From Costus lasius (Eukaryota > Streptophyta > Magnoliopsida > Zingiberales > Costaceae), in the NCBI GenBank assembly GCA_027563935.2, contig CM050450.1, forward strand, positions 5,997,957-6,061,956: DNA of 64,000 bases, in the 5' to 3' direction. This document shows positions 22,680-35,766 of this stretch, in pieces. The notes under the pieces are model-generated. The model saw nothing but the letters and a program-made list of their open reading frames with translations, did not search any database and had not been told where the DNA came from. The position numbers were made by a program, and so were the translations under genes. Position 1 is the stretch's first letter; each line of letters begins with the position of its first letter.

Positions 22680-23480
22680 CTAGTTGAGCTCTCCCAATTG
22701 CATAAGAAGAGTACATTCTTCAGATCATTAATTGAGTTCTTGAGAGTATCCACCAGCTTTATTTTGGTTTTTTCAATATATTAAAATTTCCGTTTAAGTA
22801 GAATTCGTACGATTTGGTTCAATTTGTACTAATTCGACACACCTACTCACAATTTTGGCCTTTTCTAATTTATTTTAAAAAAAAGTTTATATGGTTCAAT
22901 GTCATTTTAATAAAGCTTAATTATTACAATTAATTATAGTTTGAAATATTAATTAATTTGAACTTGAAGGAAGGAGATCATCACACGCTTCTTTAAAAAT
23001 CAAATTGACTTTGTATCGAATTACAATTACATATAAAAATAAAATAGTCTCGCATAAAGAATGAAAAAAAACACTATGAGAAATAGTATGATAAGTATTT
23101 TTAATATTTTTAAAATCATTATAATTAATAAAGTTTAAAATTATTCATTGGTTTTGACTTTGAATAAAGGAGCACAACATTTTCCTTTTTTATATAAATG
23201 AGTTTGACTTTGTACAAGACTATAATTACTTATATTATATAGGAGAAATAGAAAAGGTCAAATAAATGATCGATTAAAACTAAGCTACAATATTGTGATT
23301 ATAAATGCAATTACGACTTAAATATAAAATATAGCATTGCATTTAATTGGATCGAATTTTTATTAATTATTTTTAATTCATGTATAATTCTCCACAATTT
23401 GAAAAAAAAAAAACGACGAATAAAAAATATATGAAAATGGAAGTCGGCCAAATAACCAAATAAAAGTGAAAGTCAACGCT
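22680..23480. other. AT-rich spacer upstream of the copper ATPase gene
   Basis: No gene seen. Its last part is the likely promoter of the ATPase gene; no confident TATA box chosen. Confidence 0.4.
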
Positions 23481-23665
23481 GTGGAAAGCGGGACGGCGAT
23501 TTGTTCAAAGAGGGAAAGAAACACAATTTGTATGTTTGATCTTCTAGCATCTTCCCCCCGCCTCTCTATCTGCTCTCCTTCTCCCGTTCGGACGGTATCT
23601 TGTCTCTTTGTTACTCCAATCCTTCCGCATCGATTGACTTCCTCCCTGTTGCATTAATTCCTCAG

Positions 23666-24764
23666 GTAACTAGATTCTCATCCGCTCTCGGTTCTCCTAA
23701 AATTTCTTGTTCGATTAGGTATATTTCTGCGTGTTATTGGTTGACGGCATCGAAGTAGGGTTCTATATTTTTTTCCTGTTCGATTCGTGAGCGGTCGTCT
23801 TGGTCTTCTTCGATGAATTCAGAAGAGCAAAATCTGTTCCTCTAGGGTTTTGCAGTTTTTTCGCTCCTTGTGTTTTCTAGTCCATAACTGATGTTTCCCT
23901 TCGTCCGATTTGAATTTGTTTGGGAAGTAGCTTGCACGATACGGTTTTCAGGACAGTGGAAGCAACTGAATGGCCTTGTCTTGTTCGTTCTCTGCAAGAG
24001 CAGTTCTTCTCGGGCACACGGTTTATTCAAACTGAAACTAGAAACTGCTAATTTTAACTTTCGTTTTTGAACTATTTTAGAAGCGCAAAGACGTAGGCCC
24101 GTATCCTTCCCGTTTGATTCTTTAGGTCTCTTCGTTGATTAGTTTTCGTTGGATATTTCTTCTTCAATGTATGTTAGGCTGGTTATTCAGTCTTTGTATT
24201 ATTGGAAATTGAACATTACGAGTCTCAAAGTTTTCAGATGGTTTTTGTTCTATTATGCTCCTGTTTGGTAATGTTTCGGGATTCGATATTGACATATTTT
24301 AATTCTCACTTTCTTTGTAATAGAATTCACGATTTTAAGATACTTTTGTCATACTACTTTGTTCTTCACAGCTACTTAAGTTATGTTTCCTTTTTCCTCA
24401 CCATTCTTGAAAATGAAAGATAAGAAACACATAATTTTGCATAACATTCAATCGTCATTCCACTACGTTGGGCTATATCTGAATTTCTTTATTCGCTACT
24501 TTGTTGAAAGTAGAACATGAGAGGCATTAATTTTGCTGCGTTATTTTGTTGTTTAACCATTAAAGTTTTCCCTCCGTGTCTGTATTTTTGTTCTCACCTT
24601 TCTTGCAAATGGAAGAGAATAATCTGAATGGTTAAGAGTAATTTTGACAGCCGTTTTCTTAGGCTTTCTATATGTGTATTTTTCTCTTTGTTATTATTCA
24701 GATCATTTTACCTCTCTATTTATACAGAACTGTTTTATAAAATCATTTTGCATTTTTTTCCCAG
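23666..24764 (+). other. probable 5' UTR intron of the copper ATPase gene
   Basis: The donor CTCAG|GTAACT at 23666 follows a pyrimidine-rich leader (about 23540-23665). The acceptor TTTTTTTCCCAG ends at 24764, ten bases before the start codon. A leader intron fits the absence of a good upstream start in the first exon. Confidence 0.55.
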
Positions 24765-24774
24765 TTGAAGGAGG

Positions 24775-27700
24775 ATGGAACGGAATGGGAAAGATGGCCT
24801 GGAAGCACCGCTTCTACAACCCCAAGAAAGCATTGCTGTTGATCTTCCACAAGAGTCAGCAAGAAGTGACAAGAGGACAAAGAAAGTCACATTTACAATT
24901 CGTGGAATCCAATGTGCTTCTTGTGCAACGTCCATAGAATCTGTGGTGGGCAATATGAAGGGAATCGAGAGCATCTCCGTATCGCCTCTTCAAGGCCAAA
25001 CAGTTATAAGATATAGGCCTGAATTGACAAATGTAAGTCGGAAGAACTTTTACTTTTAGCTTTTTAGCTTACACATTACATATTGACTCACCTTTAGTGA
25101 TACTTACCCATCTGTCGTCGAGTGATCAAATAACATTTGTTGTAACGAATATTTTGCTCCGGATAAATTGCATTGAGGTTCATTTGTTCCACATAGTTTA
25201 GTTACGGCTTGAAGCTTTTCTTCAATTTTGCTCTCAAATGTACCTGTACTTGATCCCTGCTGAAGATTTTCTTTCTTATACTTGGAAAAACATCTATTGA
25301 GGATGTAACTCCAGACCTAGGGATAACACCTACAGTATAACCATCTAACCAAGTAGACAATTAAACTCGTGGCAAAGCATCAAGGCATGCCTGCCATCAA
25401 CCTCCCAAACCAGTGGAGTTCCTTGCTGAGGAGTTCAAGTATAGCTTTACCAGGCGCACCTGATATTTCTTGTTGCTTCTGGTTTTGATATCGTACATGT
25501 TTTACATTATAGTTTTTACATAACATAAATTCTGCGATGGTTTAAACTTTAAAATCAATACCTCTGGCATTAAGTTTTCCTAGGCATTTACCATGAACGA
25601 AACTGGAGCTTAGATAATCACTGGAGATTCCTTCTAGTTTTCTTCTCAAAATTTGCCAATTTCCCTTTATACTTTCCTCTATTTATTAAACTCAATCATC
25701 GTGAATAATTTTCCTCCATTCTTTCCTATCAGATTTTTTTAGAAACTTTAATCTACCGTTAAGTTCTTGAAGTCATAAACATGTTATTTTGTTTTTAAGC
25801 TGCTTTATCATTTTCTTCGTATTGCTTAATTAGAATAGTTAGAGATAACTTTTTTGTGAAGGTATGTTTTACTAATGAAATGACAAATTGTCTGAAAGAT
25901 TCCAAACGCAGGGGTCAAATCACACTATGAAAAATCAAGAAGTAACAATAGCAGTTGGTGTATAGTCTCTGATCATACCAGTGTTTGGAATCTTATTCTT
26001 ACTCCAATCGATAATCTCGTCTCATTGGATATGCAAATTATTGGCTAAGTTCTTTTTCTTTTTCTTTTGCATTATAAAGCTTTTTGAGACTTATCTCTGA
26101 CATTTCTAAGTCTCTGAAGTTCTGAACCACTTGCAGTGGATGAAAACTTTATCTTCTACGTTTCATGTACAACATAGTAGTACATACTACATTGCAACAT
26201 TGTTGGGTATTTTTGATCTTATATTAACCAGAAACATGCGACCAATAGAATTACAGAAATAGTATTCATAGATCAGTAATGGAGAAACTGAAATAGAGAG
26301 AGGCTTTTAGGAGTCTTTCAGCATCCATACGCCTAACAAAACATTTTGAGTATCTCTAGGGTGTTAGGAATTAAAGCTAGTACGAAGGAACTGGGAAAAG
26401 TTAGTGAAGCTGCTCTGCTGAACTGAGATTACTGATTCAGAAATGTGGGTCATCAGAAAAAAATAGTAGAAGAAGGATTTTAATTCCTGGGAAATTCAAT
26501 GTAGTCACTTAAAGTGACAAAATGTGTAAAAGCTGTTGGAGGTGATGCCAGGACGTTCAAAGGAGATCCACATTACTATATGGTAGGATGGGATGGGTCA
26601 ACTTAGATAGGCGGTGCAAAGAAAATTTGAAAAACTTCCAGAAGATTTTAGATCAATTTCTCTTGATTTAAGACAAATATTCATCTGCATCAAGTAAATT
26701 CAGGGTTTTCTGGCTTATGTTTTTCATTGTTTGTGAAATCATAAAAAGCAGAAGTGGTACTTAAAGGGACATAAGTATGTTGCCAAAAAGACACCTATTG
26801 ATTTGAGGGTCATTCACTAGAATTTACAAGTAGTGTTATTAACTTTTCTACCTCTCATTATTGGCCACATAGACAAAGTATCTTCTTATACAGGCATATT
26901 TATCTCTTTTGTTATGAGAATTAATCTGTAAGAAATTTTACTGGTTGTGCTTGTATTTCAACTGCAAGTTGAGTTATATCATATTGAGGGTCATTATATC
27001 CTATAATTTTTATTTTATCCTGATCAGTCGTTTTAAAAGGTTTCAAAATCTTGCTTGGCATTGCGATGTCACATTTTCTTTCTCTATCAGTTCCTCTAGA
27101 GGAATTATGAACCAAGAAGGTACAATGAAAGATTTAGGTTTGTCCAAATTAACGCATAGCTGTATTTTCTGATTATGATAAACTTTTTAAGCATTACTTT
27201 CCCCAGGCAAAAAAAATCAAAGAAGCTATAGAAGAGTTGAACTTTGAAGTTGACGAATTTCCAGATCAAGAGATTGCAGTATGCCGACTTCGCATCAAAG
27301 GAATGGCCTGTACAAGCTGTTCTGAATCAGTTGAGAGAGCACTTCTCATGGTCGACGGTGTTAAAAAGGCTGTAGTAGGTCTTGCCCTTGAAGAAGCTAA
27401 GATACACTTCGATCCCAATATCACGGACGCTACTCACCTAATAGAGGCTATTGAAGATGCTGGGTTTGGAACTGATATATTGACCTCTGGAGATGATGCC
27501 AATAAAATTCAACTAAAAGTTGAAGGTCTTGATTCCTCAGAAGATGCAGCCATCATCAAGTCATCTCTTGAAGCAGTAGCGGGTGTAAATCACATTGAAA
27601 TCGATGAAGTGAACCACGAAGTTACTCTAGCATATGATTCTGATTTGACAGGTCCTAGATCACTTATTGAGTGCATAGAGGAAGCTGGTCAGGGTCTGAA

Positions 27701-30700
27701 GTTGTTTCATGCTAGCTTGTCTACAACATCCAGGGCAAGAGAATCAGAGAAGCATCAGGAAATTATGGCTTACAGAAACCAGTTTCTTTGGAGCTGTTTG
27801 TTCTCGGTTCCTGTATTTATGTTCTCCATGATATTTCCTATGTTTTCACCTTTTAATGACTGGTTAAGCTACAAACTCTACAACAATCTAAACATAGGAA
27901 TGCTACTTAGATGGGCATTCTGCACACCGGTGCAGTTCATTATTGGCTGGAGGTACGTTTGTAATTCCTGTTCTCCACGTGTATACCTTCCCATAAAATG
28001 TAAATATAACTAAATTACTTCTTGTGGAATAAAGTAATTGATTGTGTGGAATTTGCTGTCATTATTGTTTACTCTTTTAAAGATTCATCATCAGTCATTT
28101 GGACTCTTAGGTCTTTTTACATGTTTGTCTTAATGGTTCATTTTTTGGGTAAGGATGATAATCTAGTTATTCTTGCCAATGAATTTTTTGAGTTACTCTT
28201 GGTATTTTTTTAATGTTCTTCCTGATAGTATTATCTTAGTGAATATTTATACTTTCTTTAGCCTAGCATAAAATAAACATTTGAAACCTATTTTCTCACT
28301 CTAGATTTAATATAGCTTGGATGTATTTGAAATGTTTCAGAATTTACTAAGGATTTTTTTGTTATGCTTGTAAACAAATCAGATTCTATGTTGGATCTTA
28401 TCATGCTCTGAGACGGGGATCATCTAACATGGACGTGCTGGTTGCATTAGGAACTAATGCTGCTTACTTCTACTCCATTTATATTGTTTTAAAGGCATTG
28501 ACCTCAGAATCTTTCGAGGGACAGGACTTCTTTGAAACGAGTTCCATGTTAATATCCTTTATTCTTCTGGGAAAGTACCTGGAGGTTGTTGCAAAGGGGA
28601 AAACATCAGATGCTTTAGCAAAGCTGACTGAACTTGCCCCTGATACAGCTATTCTGCTAACTTTGGATGCGGATGGAAATGTCATCTTGGAGAGAGAGAT
28701 GAGCACTCAGTTGTTACAAAGAAATGATGTGATTAAGATAATTCCTGGTGCAAAAGTTCCAGTAGATGGAGTTGTTATAAGGGGTCAAAGCCATGTGAAT
28801 GAGAGCATGATTACTGGGGAAGCGAGGCCTATTGCTAAGAGACCAGGAGATAAGGTTTTAGTTTTAGAAACTTGCATTTATTTTATGTCGTAGATACCAT
28901 ATTATTTTTTATACATATATTGCATAAATTTTCAAACAGGTCATCGGTGGTACAGTGAATGAGAATGGTTGCATATTTGTAAAGGCGACTCATGTTGGAT
29001 CAGAGACTGCTCTGTCACAAATAGTTAAGCTAGTGGAGGCTGCTCAACTTGCAAGAGCTCCAGTTCAAAAATTAGCTGATAAGATTTCTAGGTTTTTTGT
29101 CCCCACAGTAAGTATATTCTTTGCTTCTTCTATAAGTATCTTACGAAAATTTATCAGTGACTATCATAGTATTAGCCCATGGCTTCCAAGTGAATGCCTG
29201 AGTTATTTCCTTGCGAAAATAAGGACATGTGACCTAGGACACCTTATACTGCTGAACCACTACGTAAGCATCTCCATACATACATGTTTGAATGTGGAAC
29301 ACATGTGAAAATATTGAACATTTGCCTGTGGATCATAACCTACATATGTTGATCCATCCTTCTGTTAATAAATTATTATTCTTCGCCTTCAATGTACTAT
29401 ATTTTATTGGTAGCCTCGATCATGTTGAATCAAGGTTTTTTAGGTAGTTGAATATCTTAGAAAAACAACCGTGATATGCAAAACATAATTTCAAAGATCT
29501 GTACTATATACATCTACCAACTATTGAGGGTTACTCTTTGACAAGGGGCGATCAGTTTATCTGATCAACAGTTTGTTTAGTGTAAATTTTCATCAAACTT
29601 TGCACATAGCTTCAACTCTCTCCTACTGTACTTGTAATGAGTGAAAACATAAAACAGACAAGCCTAATATTTCACTTTTTGCAATCTTAACTCAAACTGC
29701 TTATTTTTATTTCATTTTGCATTGATAAAAATGTGCAGAATGTCCAATGTTCACGTTATTCTAGTGATTAATATTTGTGTTTAAACTCTAATGTATCCTT
29801 TTCTTTCTTAGATATCTTTGTTTTTGAAAGTGATTATTGAAGTTTTATTTACCAGATTGTTCAACATAACAAACTAGTGTGGTGCACAAGCTTTTCCGAT
29901 ATCCTGTTATCCTGTTTGTAATCTTTATGTACATTACTTTTAGCAAAGCAAGGCACTTCTATACATATTTAGATTACAATCTATGCCGCTGGCTTCTTTT
30001 CTTCTTTTGGAATTTCTGCAATATGTACTTATTTGTATATGTACATTCTGGAACATCTGCTGAGTCTGGCTGTTGACAATCTTAGAGTATACAATATTTG
30101 ATAACATTATACCAATCTTTTCAATGCAATACTGATGATGTGATATTATCTTCACCGTCATAAATTATCTAAGCCTGTACAAGTTTGAATTCAGATAGTT
30201 CAAATTAAGGCAATTTGACATGCAACATGGGTATATATCTCAAGATTTGAAACAGAAGTTGATCCTAAGAATGGATAAATTCTAATGCAGATCCATACTT
30301 GGTAACATTTCCAATTATTTTGACAAAAAAATTACTCTCAATTGTTACCTAAATACGCTACTATTTCAATGCACAATTAACTTCCACTTCAATGATCTAA
30401 TGTAACAAAATGAAGTGTGGTTTATGAACTCCCCAATGTCTCAATTATTTCATAGGTTGTGGCCGCTGCTTTCATCACCTGGCTCGGTTGGTTCATCCCT
30501 GGAGAAGCACACCTATATCCAACAAGTTGGATCCCGAAAGCCATGGATGCATTTGAACTAGCTCTGCAATTTGGAATTTCAGTGTTGGTTGTTGCCTGTC
30601 CATGTGCTTTAGGTCTAGCAACACCAACAGCTGTTATGGTTGCCACTGGAAAAGGTGCTTCTCAAGGCGTCCTGATAAAAGGTGGTAATGCGCTAGAGAA

Positions 30701-32462
30701 AGCCCATAAGGTCAGTTGCAAAGACTTGACAATTTGTCAAACATATTATGGTGATGGAATGTTGATGAAGGTTTTTGGTTGTTTCATAGGTGAAAGCTGT
30801 TGTATTTGATAAAACTGGAACTCTGACAATTGGAAGACCTGCAGTTGTTCAGACAAAAATATTCTCAAAGATATCAATGCAAGAGCTCTGTAATTTGGCT
30901 GCTGCTGCAGAGGTTTGCACTCTGATACCGATAAAAATAAAAAATATATATACTTTAGATTTAGATGTGTAGTGGATGTGTATATAAGTTTGCACAGATT
31001 CTGTTGTATGTATGAGCATGAATTAAACCTCCCTTGTGTTAGAGATAGTCCCTAACAATTTCCTTATCTTCTTTTTTTGTTTGGAAGATTAACAGTGAAC
31101 ACCCTCTGGCAAAGGCCGTTGTAGAATACTCTAAAAAGCTACACCAGCAGTATGGATCTTCTGGCGATGATCACTTAGCAGATGTCAAGGACTTTGAGGT
31201 GCATCCTGGTGCTGGAGTTAGTGCCAATATTGGAGAGAAAAGGGTGCTTGTAGGGAGCAAGAGACTCATGCTTGATTTCCATATTCCATTAAGTCCTGAA
31301 ATCCAAGACTACGTATCAGATATGGAGACTTTAGCCAGAACATGTGTGCTGGTTGCTGTTGATGGTGTAGTCTCTGGAACTTTTGCTGTGTCTGACCCCT
31401 TGAAGCCTGAGGCAGTTCGTGTGATTTCATATCTGAACTCCATGAGCATCTCAAGCATCATGGTTACTGGCGACAATTGGGCCACTGCTACTGCCATAGC
31501 GAGGGTGGTCGGAATCAATATAGTCTTCGCTGAGACAGATCCAGTGGGAAAAGCTGAAAGAATAAAAGACTTACAGGTATTGCGATCGTTGTTAGTTTGT
31601 TTATCTCTGTTATTGTTGATTTAAGCATAGATTAATTCTATTATGCTCCAACTCTACGGTAGTACATAATTATGAATAGCGCAGCTACTATCACGCCGAT
31701 GATAAATAAACTAATTAAACCAATTCTATCTTCAAATAGTTTCAGCTTCCAAATGACCTTGTTCTGAATGAGATTGTTTAGACATGTTGGTCATGCATCC
31801 TGATAGATGCTACTATCGATCAAATTACTCTATATGCTCGAATTTCTTTAGACATTTGTCTTGTCCTTTTTTGACTTGCTGATAAAAGTTTACTTCACTC
31901 AATAAAAGTAAGGCTTCTCATCTTTTTTTTGGATCTGTTAATTTTTTTCTCTTCCATAATTAAATGCAAATTAAAGTGCTTACTGCCTACACTTCAGCAA
32001 AGTGTTGTTGCTAATCTCCAAAGGTTCATTTTACCGCAGGCAAAGGGACTGACTGTGGCCATGGTTGGTGATGGGATTAATGACTCACCAGCTCTGGTTG
32101 CTGCAGATGTTGGTATGGCGATTGGTGCTGGCACAGACATTGCCATAGAAGCTGCTGACGTTGTCCTACTAAAGAGCAACCTTGAAGATGTAGTCACTGC
32201 AATTGATCTATCAAGGAAGACTTTGTCAAGGATTCGCCTAAACTATGTTTGGGCTCTAGGATACAATGTACTCGGAATGCCAATTGCTGCTGGCATCTTG
32301 TACCCATTCACCGGAATCAGGCTCCCACCTTGGCTCGCCGGAGCTTGCATGGCGGCCTCATCACTCAGTGTTGTTTGCTCTTCTTTACTTCTGCAATCAT
32401 ATAAGAAGCCACTGCAAGTTCAGGATGCACTGGGGCCAGATGATTACTCGAATTCTGTCTGA
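24775..32462 (+). CDS. P1B-1-type Cu+-transporting ATPase, HMA4/HMA5-like
   Basis: Eight coding exons: 24775-25032, 27207-27952, 28383-28854, 28940-29107, 30456-30710, 30790-30912, 31088-31576 and 32040-32462. All junctions are GT-AG and in frame, giving 977 aa. The pump exports Cu+ from the cytosol into vacuole, apoplast or Golgi-derived compartments at the cost of ATP. Visible in order: N-terminal metal-binding domains with CASC (C47, C50) and CTSC (C121, C124); a third domain that lacks CxxC, as in relatives; transmembrane segments; TGE 479-481 (actuator); the ion-binding CPC 596-598; D640 in DKTGT, the phosphorylated aspartate; HP 679-680 of the nucleotide-binding domain; GDGIND 847-852; YN 912-913 and a MxxSS in the last membrane helices. 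Length and N-terminus resemble rice OsHMA4, a vacuolar copper pump. A 5' UTR intron (23666-24764, CTCAG|GTAACT donor) is likely. Introns 1 (2.2 kb) and 4 (1.35 kb) are long. No lesion seen. Confidence 0.95.
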
Positions 32463-34070
32463 AGTTTCTGACTGGTTGACAAAATTTGATTCTTCTGACC
32501 ATACTTTAAGCAGAATTAAGGAATGCGACTGGTAGATGCTTTTCTAAGTCTATTTCAAATATGTAGAAGCTGTATGACAACCAAATACTAAAGTTCGCAA
32601 TCATGCAGTTGTTTTTTTTTTACAATATAGTTGTTTTATGATTTTATCAGTTGAAGGGGGGCTAATTTACAGTGTTAATTACTTAATACTGATCATTGTG
32701 GCTACAGAATTGATGCTTCAGATTCATAACCATGTGCAGTTTGTAAAGAAAATGTTTTCACAAGTGATCTCAAGAAATTCTTGGGCAACTTTGTACTCTG
32801 ATGTGTTGGGATAGTGAAGGAACAAACTTTTCTAAGCATTTCAGAGCATTGATGCTCTGAACAGTGAAGGTGTGAAAGTGAGCAATTTTACCTAATCGTT
32901 CTAGGCTTTTTTGATTGGAAACTTCATAGTTTAATCTTTGTCAGTGATATTCTGAGTGTCTACGTTATTTGGAGATATAATGATCTTTTATAATAAGTAG
33001 AGAAAAGAGAGAAGAATACCATACAAGATGAGTTGCTTAATAAAAATGAGAGTGATTCTCTTTCTATATATAACCACGGGATAGTTTGGATATTCTAATA
33101 CCTAGTTAATTATCAACATTCATTATGCTATTAGACGATAGAGATATATACTCCATGTTACCCATGAATGCAATATAAAAAAGGATATGCGTCCATGGAA
33201 TATTTGCATTAAAAGGGAAAATGCCTAGTATATCATATGGATTCAACTGTATAGATTCTTAAAATAGGTTTGGTATGAGACTATTCATTATTAAGATTCT
33301 AAAAACAAGGTTATGTAACACTCAGATATATATATATATATATGGGAATATAAATAGATGTGCTTGCTTAAGATGGATATTAAATTTCTCATCAATGAGG
33401 ATATTAGTCTATATTGGATGTGTATCACTTGTAACTACTATTAACGAAAATAACTTACATAGTTAGATTTAAGTCTTAGAGAGGTGAAATAAAATAGTAA
33501 ATTGACTAAAATTAATTATAATGCTAACTTAGAAATAGTTTATGAGGCCTAAAGTGACCAATGATGCCTAATATAAAAGATTAAATTAGTAATATACGTT
33601 GCGATTAATGCAAAGTTGACATAGGATTATCTATTGGAGATGTGTTGGATACTTTAAACTATCATTGGGTGATTTAGATGAATGCCATAGAAAATTAATA
33701 ATAATAGAAAATAGTGAATATTTTTCTTTGATGCTTAAGTTAGTATGTGATCAAATAAAGGAAAAAGAAAAAAAATATATAAGTTAGTATCATGCCCAAA
33801 TAGTAATTAAGATTAAGAATTAGGGTTAAAGAAAACTAGCAAATTTACATCAATCAAAATTTAATGATAAAATCCAAGAGCTGAAAAAAAAAACAGAAAC
33901 TATGCACTGCAATTTATGCAAATAAGCGCATAAAGTGTTCTCTAAATAAAATAACAACTGTCGAGATTCATTGCCTCGATGCAGCGTTTCATAATTGATA
34001 AAGCATCGACGGCGGATGACGCGTTTCGCTTACATTCTTCCTATGCGGCCATCCGCAAGAATGCGCATAA
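32463..34070. other. 3' flank of ATPase and spacer
   Basis: The first few hundred bases are the probable 3' UTR of the ATPase. The rest is AT-rich with a TA run at 33324-33343 and no gene. Confidence 0.4.
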
Positions 34071-34071
34071 G

Positions 34072-34098
34072 AAACCCTAGCGGTCAGTATTTATATAC
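34072..34098 (+). promoter_or_regulatory. telo-box and TATA box of the ADP/ATP carrier gene
   Basis: AAACCCTAG at 34072-34080 is a telo-box-like motif, common in promoters of growth and translation-related plant genes. TATTTATATAC at 34088-34098 is a good TATA box; transcription would start near 34120-34130, in a CT-rich context. Confidence 0.5.
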
Positions 34099-34260
34099 CC
34101 GCGCGAAAGCCGCCCCCTCACTCGCCTTCGTCGCTCTCCTGCCTACATCTCTGTTCCTTCTTTCTTCGCTAGTTAACTCAAGTCCAAGTTACAAAAGGAA
34201 ACGGAAGGAGCGAGAGAGGAAGTGGAAGGGAGCGTTTGCTGTTGGTGATTCCGAGAGAAG

Positions 34261-35747
34261 GCAAGTCAATCGCTAGCTTGCTTAGTTCTTTCCTTCTCCG
34301 TTTAACAGTTGTAGTTTTTTTTTTCCAAGTTTCATTCTTCCGATTATTAGTGTTTCGCATAAAATTCATCCTTTGTCTGCAAAAAAATTCGTTATTAGTG
34401 CAATTCTAGTTGACTAGTGTTGATTCTCTAGATCTGGAGTGATTCATCTTTTTGTATGAGATTTCATGGGATTTCATGGTGCTTCATCTGATCTGGTGAT
34501 TCATCTAAAGATCTATAAGAAAACTGCCTGCTTATTTTTCCCAATTGTTGTGATCCCTTGATATGAATCGAAGTGCATTTTATTTTATTTTATTTTAGTT
34601 TTATTTGCAGGTTTAATACAGGCGATCTTATGGTCCCTTGTATGTTTGAGATAATGTTTTGAATCTATAAAAATCTCGTATTTAATTCGTAGAAGTTTCC
34701 TTCATTCTATCAAAGCGACTGATTTACTCTTTACGATAACAATCTTCATGTATGATTGGCAATTCGTTTATTTGAACTGTTGTATCAATGCTACTAGCGT
34801 AAGTCGAATTTCAAATTGGCGCATGTAATATGCTTTGAGTTACATTTTTCCCTTGTAATTAAAACAAATTTCAAAATTAGGTATGTAATTTGATATATGG
34901 TTTTAGTTTGTATCAAATAATTCTAATTTGAATATAAGATTCGAGATATTATTTACTTCAGACTTCCGACCAAATTGAAACTAGTTATCAAAATACAGGG
35001 TCCCTTTCAAAAATTTTAGACTACGAGAGGCAAAATGCAACTCTTAAAAGAAAGTTTCCTTCGTACTAACATTTTTCAGATTATGATTAATGTAATTGGT
35101 TACCTAACGCATATCTTGTAATGACTCGCTTCCCTACCACATATCAAGTGCGCTTATTAAAAGTTATGATACAATTCTCTGTTTTAAGATTACCATGTGT
35201 TTTTCATGCTGTAAGCGTATAATTGGACCATATAGTTTCTTGTATTTTATTTCTACTGTGTTATTTCTTCTATTAATTGATTTTTAGTTCTCATCCCAGC
35301 GGATACTTGTGTACCACTCTAAATTTGTCTCTGCTTTCCTGGCATTTGAAGTTCATTATAAGGGTTAAGTAAATACTGTCTAATCTCTCATTCTCTTGCT
35401 AATATTCAATTCATAGAAACGTAATTGTGTGCTGAACGAAGCTCTGCCTTCTAGGATGAACAGGCTGTTGGAAAGTTGAAAATCATACCACTCATGTAGC
35501 ATTCTGGAGGCTTGTGACATAAAGGGGCAAATTCAGGATGTTGTACTAGTATGAGCAGTCTTGGACTAGAACAAATCAAAATGACAATTTTGTGCAGGAG
35601 AAAACATCTAGGTCTTACGTAAAGTAGGATTAGTTTTCAACAATTGAAGGAATACGCATTTGTAAAATCACTGTTCATTTGATTTTTTATCCATTAAATG
35701 TTAATTTCTTCCAGTTTATTCTTACTTCATTACTTGTGCGCATGTAG
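34261..35747 (+). other. probable 5' UTR intron of the ADP/ATP carrier gene (GC-AG type)
   Basis: The leader exon (about 34125-34260) ends GAGAAG and is followed by GCAAGT, the strong consensus of the minor GC-AG intron class. The acceptor GCGCATGTAG ends at 35747, 19 bases before the start codon at 35767. An alternative GT donor nearby cannot be ruled out. Confidence 0.45.
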
Positions 35748-35766
35748 GCTTCTCCGATAGCAAGCA

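Noticed and set aside
30917..30930. CTCTGATACC, reverse complement of part of a primer-binding site
   Set aside because: Only ten bases match, it lies just inside an ATPase intron, and no LTR repeats flank it.
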